Positions 37,601 to 50,284 of a DNA stretch of 64,000 nt are shown piece by piece (the first letter of the stretch is position 1; every line of letters starts with the position of its first letter). The DNA lies in contig NW_024881316.1 in assembly GCF_018691265.1 (NCBI RefSeq), forward strand, positions 12,074,819 through 12,138,818, read 5' to 3'. The translations under genes and the position numbers were made by a program. Below the pieces are notes generated by a model. That model was not told the DNA's origin and did not search any database. It was given only the letters and a program-made list of their open reading frames with translations. Source of the stretch: Tyto alba (Eukaryota > Chordata > Aves > Strigiformes > Tytonidae).

Positions 37601-39128
37601 TGTTTGTACTGCATGAAATAAGACAATGAGCTATGAAATCTCACTACATTTATGACAACAAACCTCCAAATAGCTATTTTAAGGCCTGGAAATCCGTACT
37701 CTTGGTTTTAATGGATCTGTGTTGCCATATGGAACCTGAGAGTAACCAGAAGGATGAGAGGGATCTACAGGGGATGGGTGGCCTCGGGTAAAGAGCTACT
37801 GCAAACTTCTTGTGATGTTTTTTTCTGCCACTCTCAGAATCTGACCATATGGTCAGCAATGTCAGACAAATAAATTTATGTATTCACATGATAGTAGAGC
37901 TATCCCTCAGGCCATATCTTAAAGGATTGACACAGAGCTCAGAGATAAGCAACAAAATCAATGGTGACCTTTTTTATAAGCACAGTAAAATAACTGAAAG
38001 TTCCCTGCAGGAGTAAGGATCTACTGGGAAAGGACATTTACCCCAGGAAACAAAACATTTGACTGCTGCCGCATATCTATTTTCCCAAGACTAAAATATC
38101 ACAAGAGAAGAGTTAGTGGAACCAGCTCCTGAGACATCAGGTTTTTGGAATTTGGAATCAAAATTTGATTCTTTTGGACTGTGTTTGGTGAAAACAGTGG
38201 AAAGACAAGATTTATTTGAAAGAAAAATTAAAAAAACATGAACAGTAATAAAAAAGAATACTGACTATGACAGTAGGACAATTTATAATTGGGGGTCAAG
38301 TATCGTATTAGTTTGGGGCTATTTCTCTTTAAATAGAAGACCAGTCACAAAGGATTCCTGAGAGATGATATAATCTAAAACTATATTGGAAAAAAGTTTT
38401 CTTCTCTCTTAAATTACCAGGGCCTTTTGTATCCTAGTAAAATACTTTATTACTTGATCTGGCTCTAGAGAAACAGTGATTCCATAACAAACCTTTCCCA
38501 GGACTTTAATTATTTCCTTTATTATATCCTGAAAAAGGACCAGGTCACTTTTGAAGGCCACAAAAAGAGTATATATTTTTTTTTTCCTGGGCAAACAAAC
38601 AAAAACCAAAGGAATGGTTTTTTATGTTGCAATCCCAAATTTAAGTTAGGTTCCTAAGTACTGAGAGTGCAGATAGTTCTGTTCCCAGAAACACATCTCC
38701 GAATATATTTCAGAGAATTATCCGAGGATATTCCAGTGATTTACTTAAAAATCAGCCCTGCCCCAACACAACTGTGAATCGTCTTTGTCACTATAAATAT
38801 AAGGAGGGTTTTCAAATGAAAGCCCACGTGGCTAGTGAATCATTTAGGTGCTTCTATAAAGGCCCTGACATTTGATGTTTCAGTGACAGACCCAGCCGTG
38901 CATCACAGGGCATGTTCATGCTTTCAACAGCTATAAATTTCTGACAATGCTTGACCTGTTCCCCATATAGTGGCCCATTACAGATATTGTCCCTCTGAAA
39001 TTTGCCTGCTGAGGTGGGCACTCAACACAGAGTAGCCAGTGAAAACTAGAAAGACGTGCAAAAGTGTTTGTCACCTTGCAGGACAAACAGGCAACGCAGG
39101 GCCCTCCTGTGTGTAATTCTACCAAGAT

Positions 39129-39396
39129 CCTTCCTTCCTTCCTTCCTTCCTTCCTTCCTTCCTTCCTTCCTTCCTTCCTTCCTTCCTTCCTTCCTTCCTT
39201 CCTTCCTTCCTTCCTTCCTTCCTTCCTTCCTTCCTTCCTTCCTTCCTTCCTTCCTTCCTTCCTTCCTTCCTTCCTTCCTTCCTTCCTTCCTTCCTGCCTT
39301 CCTGCCTTCCTGCCTTCCTGCCTTCCTTCCTGCCTTCCTTCCTGCCTTCCTTCCTGCCTTCCTTCCTGCCTTCCCTCCCTCCCTCCCTCCTTCCTC
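39129..39396. repeat. (CCTT)n microsatellite with a variant end
   Basis: About 167 bp of perfect CCTT units (39129-39295) are followed by units mixed with CCTG to about 39370, then CCCT units to about 39390. The whole tract is pyrimidine-rich on the plus strand. Long open frames through it (poly Phe-Leu-Pro-Ser, or Lys-Glu-Gly-Arg on the other strand) are repeat artefacts. Confidence 0.97.
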
Positions 39397-42300
39397 ACAT
39401 TGTCTTTCTTGATACTGAACTGAGGAGCGTTTGCTTATCTACAGTACTTGATTTCCTATATGTGCAGGTCATGATTTCCTTCTCCAAGAAGAAGAAAAGG
39501 AAAAAAGAAAAACCACAAGCCATGCCACAGTCTCATTAAATATATAAAAAATTAACTGCCCTCATTATGGCTAACATCCTACTTCCTCTAGTATTGCCTT
39601 ATATTTCAGGGCATTCAAAACCTGTCATTTATAGAAATACCCTGAGTGAGTAATATGTGGTCCCTGACTGACTGCATGGGTAGAATTCACTCTCGGGCTT
39701 CTACTGACACAACATGAAGGTTTATGAATGGCAGGAAAGCTCCTAGATTGAATTATAAATTTGTTATTTGATCTCAGAACATGTTTTGTTTTATAGCATA
39801 CTGAAAACTCACGTGGACTTTTTTCAGGAAGAAAATGATAAACCAGAGTAACAAAATAATAATTTATAATTTTAAATGTAAGGTCTGTGAAGTAGGTAGG
39901 GAGAGGATTAACGTGCACATGATGAAAGGTTATTGGGGTGAAATGAGGAGGGCTGAGGATGGTTTACAGGGAAATCAAAGGGAAAATTTCACTGGAAAGT
40001 AAGCACTTTCTGTGGAAGTTATTAGATGACCAACTAGTATAACTAGTCCTAAAACCATAGTAACAAAACCCAAACAGAAAGACAGACTTCACCAACAGCC
40101 TGTCCCTCCCAGAACACCTCAGGTCTATCTCTGCTTGCAAGCGTATTGTTTATGTAATTGTCAGTGGCGGTACCTTTCAGTATCTCCTGTACTTGTTGCT
40201 CTGGGAGTATCTGCAAATCTGTTTATGCCAATGGGTCCAGCATTTCAAAGGAAAACCAACAAAGTACTGGTCTGGCATGCAGAAACTCTTACAGTCTTCT
40301 GACAATATGAACTCAAATGTAATTTTTTCTTTGTTTCTTTCTGGGTGTTTTGTGGTGGAAAAAAAAGAGGCAAATGATCATTACTGGTTATTACTGGTTA
40401 GCTGCTAGTACTTTTATAGCCAGTGGTGATTCTTGGTTATTGATTCTCAGGCATGTGAAGCCTGGTTCTTCAATGGACCAATTTAAATTTGTCTGTGGTG
40501 GTTTTGCAATCCCTTTACCTGATCCTTCTCCCCCATCATCTTTTCAGTACTTTGAGCCTCATTTCCTACATAGCAGTTAATAAAAACTAACTGGCAAGAA
40601 ACCCTCTTTCCAAATTTATGAAACTGTTGTCTTACTGGTATTTCACTTTTTTTTTTCTTTTTTACTTTTTTTTTTTTTTATTTATTTAGTTTTGCCCCAG
40701 GTTTTGCTTGCCTGTCAAACTCATTGAGTTCAAAGGTTTTGAATTTTAGAAACCTAAATTCACAGAGTAATTGGAAGAACAGTCCCATAATTTCCAACTC
40801 CAGGGGGAAGCTATCTTGGAACACAGGAGCAAAAAGAAACCCTCGGGTGAAAAAAGAAACCTGGTCAAAACAAAATCACAGATCATTGATTGAAAATGTA
40901 GATGTGATTATTTCTAATAAGCAATGAAGGAAAGTAATTAGAAGAAACTGTGTATATTTCTGGAGCCTAGCTGAGTCATTTTTAGAGTGATGAAGATTTA
41001 TAGAAGATCCAGTTTAAAGAAATAAATGCAAATATTATGGGGCCTTCTTCTGGAAGCTATCCTTCAGGCATGTGCTTAACGTTGCATCAGTGGAGTTTAA
41101 CTAGTGACTAGAGCTGAAGAGGTCCCTGGTGCCTCTGCTTTTACTCCTTCCACACCACCGTGGAGAACTGCATTTTTCTGAGTGGAAGCATTGCTTTCAC
41201 AGAGAACCCTACCAACCTTATCAGCAGGTAGTGGGTTTACTGCTCTGACCAAAAAAGCTGAAAAAACAAGTGTGGTCCAGTGTTTCCCTTAACAGAGCCT
41301 TGCTGTGAATACTGACATTATTTATACATAACCTGTTAGGCTAACATCAGTGCTCTTCTCTGTGCTTGAAGTGGCTTCTCAGTCATCTCTGCTGCAGATT
41401 ACTGGTCTTTTAGGAATAAAATGGGCATAACTAGTTGAACAGAAACTCAACCATTCGCAGTAAAAAGCTCTCTCACATTTCACTAAATTCTCTGCTAGCG
41501 CCGTAATTGCTATGAAAAATCCTGAGAGCTCACACCCGCCTGGGAGAGGTAGCCAGCACTAAAAACATTTGGGATTTATTTATCATATCTAACACTTTGG
41601 ATTCTAATAGCAACAGCAAGCTGGTGTGGACTTCAGGGAAGTGGTAGAGTTGCCCCACGCTGCTGCTTCTGTACCAGGGGCAGATGTGAGTCCCCTCCTC
41701 CCCTCCCAGCTGTGGGCATGCAGTGCAAGCACCACCGCTGAGCATCGCTGCTGAGCACCGCGGCGGCACCCCTGAGCACAGCAAGAGCCACCTGAAAGGA
41801 AAAATGTGCAAACACTTTGCCAGGTGTTGCCAAGATAAAGGACTCCCTGCCGCTGGTGCCAGCATGGGAGATGTAGGAATATAAAATATCCCTATGTTTG
41901 ATATTTTGGGAGCAGGTGACTTTCAACATTGTGGATGGTCAATATTGCCATCACATCTCCTAAGATAGAAAAGGCAACTTGTCACTGAAACACTGGCTGG
42001 TGCACCAGGGCTTTCTGCACTCCCCAGGCTGCTTCTGTGAGACCCCAGGTACCACCTTGCTGCCCCTCACCTTCACAGCCTCCTGTGTCCTCTGCATCGC
42101 AGTTGCCTCTGCTGCCCGAGGACGTGGTGCAGTGAGGGGAAAGGCTGGATCCCTCCTCACATCCTATGGGCAAGGGGGCCAGGTACTGAGCTGGGCCAGG
42201 GTGCCAGCAGCTCAGGGTCTCTGCTCCCGAGGCGTGATGTGTGGGATCATACCCAACATGTCTGTCATTTTTTCCCAATCCAGACTGTGATGTTCAAGGA

Positions 42301-45300
42301 TGCCTGAAGTGGGTAGGAAGTGTTAAGGCTCACTCTGTATCATCTATGCTCAGAAAGGCTGGGGATATTTTATCCCACGTCATCTCTGCCATTGCCATAG
42401 GCAGCTTCTTGTCTCCAGTCCCTGCTCTGCAGCAAGCAGTGACGAGGTGATTCCCTGACTGAAGGCAGTTCAGAATACATTTTCTCTGGCAGAAAGAGAC
42501 AACGAAGGCAGTTCCCGACCGCTCTCTTCTGCTCCCTGGTTGTGACTTGCTGCCCTGGCAATGGGGCTGGCCTGGCTGCCTGTGGAGCCACGCTATAACC
42601 AAAATAACAATAACAATCCAGGTTAAAAAGACCCAATACATCTTTTCCAGAAGGTCATTTTTGTGCTCAACCTAGACCAGGCATGCCCCCCGCATGCGTA
42701 CTTGCTTCTTCAGGTAAGGGCTGGTAAACAGGATGCAGAAATGAACAGTGACACGTAGAAGAGAGCAGGAAAAATGTGCCTTCACTGCCAAAGGAAGCAT
42801 ATCATGCGTCAGCTTGGCTACCAAAATTAGGCAGAGCAAGTCCTAGCCAGTGTGCTCTCCAGGTCTGACTCAAGCCCAAAGGTGGCAGCCCTGGCTATCC
42901 CTGGTCTAGGCTCTATTTTCATACCCCTGAAAAATAAATAACATAACACATACTTCCTACAGAAGGTAGCCAACTGTCCACACTGCATTGCACAATGTCA
43001 TATAATCTTCACGTCCAAGGGAGGTTATTCCTCTTTTTTCAATATGTGAAATATACCTAGCATATTCATAGATGGGGGCAACAATTAGGAAATGTATTTC
43101 TCTTTGTGAATTATCCTGAGATCCAGTCACACTGGCTGTCACATACAAAGTAAAAGTATGGAAATTCAATCATAAACTCTGAGTTTAATCATTGGCGTAA
43201 TTCCCCTCCTGCTTGGCAGGTCCAGGATTTCACCAAAGCTTCGCTAATACCTAATTAATCAGCTGACACAAAGTCAACAAATGCAGAACTTTCCAAGCAT
43301 AAGAAAGCGAAATGCCATAAGAATAAAACTTTATAGCAGTTAAGCTTTCTGTGGAGTGGAGCAGGAGGGTCACTGCGTTCCCCATTGCAATTAGGATCAG
43401 GTCACTGTTCCCTGTCAAAGGAATGGACCTTGCCATGGCTCTTTCATTTCTCAGAGCTGTTACCGGGGATGCAGGAGCCGCTAGCAGGCTTTGCTCCAGG
43501 TGTTCTCTCCTATTAAGCTGGTCTTAATCTCTGCTCTCTGTCTTGAGCTAAACAGGCAGCTGCAAACTAGAAGAAAGGAAGTGGTTACTCCAATGCCTAT
43601 GGGAAAGGCATTGATGTTGCAAGAGGGCTTATCAACAACTTCTATATGTACAAAATTCATGGAGCGGCTCCTTCCCCAGGGGCTGGCAAAAGCAAGTTCC
43701 CACTTCTGCTGCTTCTGAGACTGACTGTGCAGAGACTTCTGCTGATGCAGTAATGTCGGTCTGTAGTATTGCAACTTTTAGGAAGCTTCTATATTGGTAA
43801 AACCCTTCGTGGAGGCACAGCTTGCAATAGCACAGACATTCGTTTTATAAATGCCTTTGCCAGCATGGACTGCTTTCTTATTTTGATTTCACCTTTCAAG
43901 GCCAGTATAATATAACAGGGGCGGGGAGATGTTTCTGCATTAATAACTTCTGCAAACTGTCCAGTTTGCAAAGGGGCAGCCACCCTGACAGCACTAACTG
44001 CTGTGTATCTTCTGCTGGTTTATAGACTATCATAAGCTCATAAGTAATACTGGAATGTGAGTATGAGAAAAAGACAGTTAAAAATGAGCCACCTTCTCTC
44101 AAGTTTTTAATAATTCTTGCTGTTTTTAGGTAATTTTTTTCTCCCCCAGCACAATTTTCCAGGGGCACTGAAAAGCCCCAGCTGAATATTGAAATATGCA
44201 ACATTATATTTTCCCTGGAGCAGCGCAGGACATGGCCTTTCCCTTTTCACATAAGAAGCCTAACCACCTCTGCCCCTTATGGCGAAGAGACCCGAGGAGC
44301 TGGGAGCTGCAGGTTCAACCACTCAAACCCACGGGCTCCTGACATGGGGGCTGCCTGCTCTGCCTGCCAGGCTGCTGCATTAGTGAGAAACATTGCTTCT
44401 TTCTACTCATAAGACAGCTTAGATGACATCTGTGTCTCTGCACGCAGATGGGTTGGAAGTGGTTTATGGATGGGGAGAGATTTGCTTAGTAGTAGCGGAA
44501 CAGGGACTGTTCTTACTTAGTTCCAGCCACTCTAAGCAGCAGGCATTTGGATGTCCAGTGGTTTTAACTGAAGGAAATATTGGTACACAGGGACTTCAGG
44601 TTCTCCAGGGGGATGGGTGGCAGCCAAGTTCAGTTCAGAGGAAATTAATTTGGGGCTCAGACCTCCAGAGGCGGGAGTTGTGTACCTAAGCTATTGTGTG
44701 GCTCTGGCCTTTTGATGTATTTGCACATAAAAACATGCCAGAGCCAATGATATGACATGTCCTAGGGACTGCTAGAGACGTGCCTGTGAATACTTTGCCT
44801 CCAGCACAGTCATGGGGGTTTGACTCTACACTCTCAAATCCAGGGGAGATTGTGCAGTTCAGTCCTATGGTGTCAGGGTCAGATCACAGGAGACTCAGTA
44901 CCTTTCCTGGTAGTGTCCCAAAGTTATCCCAGAGAGAAAACTGATAAGCCACATTTTTGGCACATATGGCAGAAGATACAGGACTTCTTCAACGTAAAGA
45001 AGTATATCTGCAGATGAATTTGGGCAGAGCACTGTTATGCAGCCTTGCTGGCATCTCATCTGTTGGTAAACCACAAATAACCTGGTAAAAAATATTTCTG
45101 GAATGATAAAGCGCGGGTGACAAGGTAACAAATGATTGCTGGCTCCGTGCTTCCTCACAGAGTAGGTAGCATAGTTCTGCTGGTGCAAGGCCGGGCCCGG
45201 TGACTGCCAAGCGATGGGGGAAAGGCTGAGGGGGTCACTTTGGCTGCAGCCAGCCATCCCTTAACCCACCCCCCCACATCCCACAGAGGGGGTGGGCACA

Positions 45301-48300
45301 GCTGGATGGGTAGCAGGGCCATGGCCAATTTGCCATTACGGTGGTTTGACCACTTTTCTGTGCCGGTGCCTTTCTCTCCTTTCTGTTTGTCATATGCCAG
45401 GGTATTCATTTTCAACAAAGAAACACAAACAAGTGTTTGAAGGATGCACATCTGAACTAGCAACCAGCCCACTGCAATTATACCAGCTCTTGCTTATCCA
45501 AAAATGGATCCATTAACTGCAGATTAATAGGATCAGCTGTGTTGCACATCGAGTCTGCCAGCTGCCAGGGTTGGGTGCACACACAGATAAAGAACTGAAT
45601 GAAGAGACCAGCAGGTTGGGAAGAAACTCCTGGAGTCCTGCCGAGTTCAACAGATATTGCACGAGAAATAGTTTTCCTACAAGTAATTGTACAGGGGGAA
45701 AATGTTGAAACATTACAGTGTTAACGCCAGGGAACTTACCTTTGTGGCTTCTGTCTCCTCTGTTCTAAAGGAACCTATACAAAGTATCACTATTGCTAAA
45801 AAGGTATTCGGGTTTTTTAGCTCCAGAGTCCTTCACTCAGAAGAAAAGCATACCATGTTTGTCCAATTTTGGAGTATTTTCTTAAGGATGAATTCCTGTC
45901 ACTCTGGAAGTCAACAGGAGTTTCCAAAAGGGAAACCCCTACTGATTTCAGCAGGGCCAAGGCTTCACTCTATCAACTGTCTGATTTATCCCACAATACA
46001 CAAATATTTAAAAATATGTTAGAATTCTATCCTTTGAAATTTGATTAGAACCTGCTAAAGCAGACAGTTCAGTAAAATACTTAATCCATCAAAATAATCT
46101 AAACCCATGTGCTTTCCAATTCACCCTGAAAAGGGTCAGATCTGCATTCAGCTTCCAATATGTTTAGGCTGTAAGATGTTTCTTAATTTATTTTCTTTGG
46201 CTTGTATCCAGCAGCTTGAACCTTCAATATTGTATTGATGCCATCTTCAAGACATCCAGTGCTTTGGCTCCACAGGGATAGCTGTGGTCTGAGGTTACAA
46301 GCTGGCATGGTTTTGAGTACACATGACTATGCTAAGGTACAGGAAATTAATCTAATTAGTTCTACCAACAACAGTTTCAGTGCTATGAGGCAGATTGTAC
46401 TTTGTGTCCAAATGCGAAATCCTATGCTCATTACTATAAATAATCCTTGAATTTGCTTTTGTTCTACTTTGGGAAACAGGTTCATGTCAATTTTATCTAT
46501 TAAAGGTCTTAGGCCTTGTCTGGGAATGCAGAACTGGTTAGTCTAAAATAGCAGTTCTTCTTGGGCACTTCCAGTATAACAATACCAGGATAACCTCTTT
46601 ATTCTCTTCTAGGATAAAACTAATTTATAGAATAAATCTACTTATCTTGCAGGATGAGACTAACTTTGTTAAAAAATAAGGAATATTCCACCTGCAAAGG
46701 TAGAGTTAATTATTCTGGGACAAGGACATTTTTATTTTGGAAGAGAAGGTCCACTGTGAGGAATTGGAAACTGCTATCCCAGGCAGCTTCTGGAGGGGAG
46801 AGATGGGGAGGGAAGCTGGGGTGATTTTCTGACCCCGTCTTGTGTGACTGCACTAAGTGCAGGTTTCCCTCTCGCTGCTCCCAGGACCAGTGTGAGTATC
46901 CCGCTCGTTAAGGGCCAAAACACCTTGCACACCAAACACCTCACTGTGAGGGCACCAGGGAAGTCGGGTGGTCAGGAAGGCACAGTTACATCTGAATCTT
47001 TCATGGCCAGGGTGAGTAAAGCAACTGCCAAGATTTAAGAAGTTTAAGAGGTTTTGAAGCCTTCAGAGGTAGAAGACCAACAGGCACTGCTTTCCACCCA
47101 ATCACGTTCTTGACTGAATTCTAAGAAATGAGCCCTGAGGGCTCATCGGGGCAATCCTATACCTGCAGATCTGGGCAATCCTGTACTTTTTCTTTGGGCA
47201 TACTTCTTCATGCTCTTCTCCATGTCATTTCCAGTTATGAAGCTCAGCCTATTGATGCAGTGTTTTTTGGTTTTCTTGTGGGACTCATCCCAGGTCATTC
47301 TCAGGTGCCTTTGCTGAAGAAGCGGGCTTCCCAGCTGCACTGTGTGAAAGTTTAGGTACGGCAGCACCGAGCCTAGCCCCATGCCATTTCACATTCAGCT
47401 TATGCTGGTTTAATATCAGCTTGCTCTCCTTTAATATCCTGAAGCTCTGCCCCCAGTGCCCTTCGGAAACCCATTTTTCAGTACTCCATCTGAACACCTG
47501 CATCTGCAAACCTGCCCTCTTGCACAAAACCTAATAACGTGTGAGACAGAAGAAAAAGAAGTCCAGAGCAGTTTTTATGCCTCAATACTGTGGGAAGACC
47601 CCCTGCCCCCACAGCTGAAGAACTGAGTAAAAATGAACATTTTTGCTTTTCTGCTAGATTGAGAGATCAAAAGAATGACTAATTGACCAAACCTGAGTGG
47701 GTCTAATTGACTTCAGCCCTAGAGTTATTCACTGTTCTGCACCTGTTTTGGAGACCCGATTCAGGGCTTGATCCAAAGCTCTCTATTGACTTTAGTTTTC
47801 ATCAGGACTCACAATTCCAACTGAAATGAAGCATCTCTTGCTGATTTTGGTGAACTTCATTGCAGTTCCTTGGCCCTTTGATAGTGTTTTAAGTAATTTC
47901 TGAAACTTCATAATGAAGTTGATATAAAGCATTATTGAGTACATCTGAGTGCTAGCAAGACACAAAGAATATACTGTAGGCCATATATAGACCATGAGTG
48001 TCACGCAACACAAGGCTACTTTGGAGTAAACAAAAATCCAAATATCTAAATTTCCCATTTTACTGTATTTTTTTTACTCAATGTGGAGAAAACAGCTGCA
48101 TTAGATTCTCTGCTTTAGAAGTGTTCATTTTTCAGTAGTCAAATAATTTGATTAACCTTTTTTATTTTAATATTTCTAGCCCTGTAGCTGAAAATGAGAA
48201 ATTATTTTGGTCTTATGATGATTTTATAGGATATACTGATGGCCTGAAAGCTTTCATCAACCATTTCTTCTCCTAACCTCATTCTGCATGGTATATCCCA

Positions 48301-48723
48301 GTCTTATATAACCTGTACCTTTTGCCGTACATGGAGAGGATTTGGAGTCCAGCCTTGCAAGAAGTATCTGACTAATTTTAGGGAAAATGTCAGATTTGTT
48401 TGTCTTTATATCATCCACTTGAACCTGCTGTTCTCTCCTCCAGGTCCTGGCTGCAACAGGAGGTCTGCATCATCCCTCAGGTGGGCAGTGTGTCTTGTGG
48501 GAAGGGGTCCTCCCCTCCTCCTCTGGCATACCATGGTCCCACGAGGTCTCAAGGCTTCCCTTTCCAGCTGCATCCCAGGCTCAGAGCACCTTAGTCTCAC
48601 AGGGACAAGAGCTCCTGTTTGAGGCAGATGATCTTTATACCATTGAAAGTCTTTGTAAATTCCACACTTACAATTGCATCAAGCACCTGCATATATGGGA
48701 CCCGTCCCCTCCCTTTCTTTTGT
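39397..48723. other. Gene-poor stretch, no supported feature
   Basis: Short open frames occur on both strands, but none resembles a known protein or shows exon signals. T-rich runs lie at about 40645-40690. A GC-richer segment lies at about 41690-42240. No transposon was recognised. Confidence 0.5.
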
Positions 48724-49062
48724 CTCCTCTCCTCTCCTCTCCTCTCCTCTCCTCTCCTCTCCTCTCCTCTCCTCTCCTCTCCTCTCCTCTCCTCTCCTCT
48801 CCTCTCCTCTCCTCTCCTCTCCTCTCCTCTCCTCTCCTCTCCTCTCCTCTCCTCTCCCTCTCCTCTCCCTCTCCTCTCCCTCTCCTCTCCCTCTCCTCTC
48901 CCCTCCTTCCCTCTCCCTCTCCTCTCTCCCTCTCCTCTCCCTCTCCTTCACTTCGCATTTTGCTTCTTTCTCCTTTTTTCCTCCTCTTCTTTCTCCGTTT
49001 TCTTTCACCTTTTTTTTTTTTTCTCTTTTTCCTTTTTTCTTTTTCTATTTCTTTTTCCATCT
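48724..49062. repeat. (CTCCT)n pentanucleotide microsatellite and polypyrimidine tract
   Basis: A perfect 5-bp period runs from 48724 to 48857 (about 27 units). About four copies of an 11-bp unit, TCCCTCTCCTC, follow to about 48903. Degenerate pyrimidine-only sequence continues to about 49062. Overlapping open frames (poly Ser-Pro-Leu, or Arg-Gly-Glu on the other strand) are repeat artefacts. Confidence 0.95.
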
Positions 49063-50284
49063 CTGCAGTATTTTAACACTTCTGTGCACTCACAGAAAAA
49101 CAAGTCACAGTCTGGTCTTTAAGATTTTGTGAGAACTGACAAATTTGGTCAAGGGTGAGATTTTGCAAATGCTGTTAAAAATGCAGCTTTTCATGTGGCA
49201 ACATGTTCTTTTATACTGGAACACATCCTAAATTTTCACACATGTGCAGGAAGTGAAATCACACCTTTTTATGGCAGAAACAGCTTAGCACAGTGAAATG
49301 ACAGCTTTTCCCTATAAAAAATGCCTTTAGTTTTTGTGGAAACCAGTGAATTACTTGAGGCAAAACCACAAAGTGTTTCATCAGCAGCACAATGGTTTTT
49401 AATGCAGCTCTGCCTTGAAAAGAGCTTGAGGAAGGTGGAGATCGGGGGATGACACACTGGATGTATCAGCCCTCCAGCCCAAATATGCTGTACAAGGTTT
49501 GAGTGCTTTTTCAAAAGATTTTTAATTTAATGGTGTCTTATAAGTCTTCCTTTCCCTCCGTCCCCATCTTCAAAGTCTATTGTTTCCTCTGCTTTGATTC
49601 CCAAATTTCATCCCATGGTATTTTTAACTCTCCTGCCCCAACCAGACTGCTCCCCTCCACATGTGGCTGCCCGGCTCCTCTGGCTGCCTCTCTCTACCAC
49701 CAAGTTAAACCAAGGGCCACACCAACTGTAGATATAACTGGACCTCTCTGACATGCTTTGGAGGTACCTGCATGCCCTGAGTTAAAGACACCCTGGTGTG
49801 TGTCCTGGCCAGCAGGACATTTGATAACCCTGCCATCATAATTTTATTGCCTTCAGTGGGAACAATTCAGTGGGGCAATTACTTTTTCCTGTAGATCTCA
49901 TAGCTAGATACACAACTGCAAAGAAGATACATTTGATTTCTAAGTTTGCTTCTTTATGGGACAGGAGTTGTGGTGAAGTGAGATGGGTTGCCACGAGTTG
50001 CTCTGTTCTTTACCAAGCTACACTATTGTCAAATGTCATTTCCCTTTCCTCTCCCTCCTCTGTAACATCTGTGTGTGCTCCTCTTACTTTAGGCCACGGA
50101 GAACCATGTAGATTTAGAGGAAACTTGTCGCTCATGGGGGAGCTCTCAAAGCAGACTCTGGGAAGACCTCCAAGCATGCGGGTGCTTGGCAGGAGTCAAA
50201 AAGAGTCACTGCATGCCCTCAACATGATACAGAGTAATTTCAGTTTCTGTGCTGTCACTGAGAGCCTAAACTGTGGCACAGGAG
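49063..50284. other. Non-coding stretch between microsatellite and CR1
   Basis: No recognised feature. A plus-strand open frame of 144 codons at 49870-50304 has no recognisable domain and runs into the CR1 boundary. Confidence 0.5.

Larger units (their letters stand above)
27051..39128. other. Gene-poor stretch with a possible regulatory patch
   Basis: No exon or transposon was recognised. It contains poly(T)22 at 30456-30477, poly(A)20 at 34286-34305, and a CRE-like pair at 34597-34616. The text near 27640-28330 and 32640-32930 is repeat-free and has a homogeneous, enhancer-like look; that is an impression only. Confidence 0.5.

Noticed and set aside
39129..39390. CRISPR-like array
   Set aside because: It is a simple tetranucleotide repeat with no spacers, in vertebrate-type DNA.
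39056..39423. Long open frames rich in Leu-Pro-Ser-Phe or Lys-Glu-Gly-Arg
   Set aside because: They are translations of the CCTT array; a 4-bp repeat without a stop is open in several frames on both strands.
48495..49132. Open frames of 109-193 codons on both strands
   Set aside because: They are carried by the CTCCT array and the polypyrimidine tract, not by a gene.
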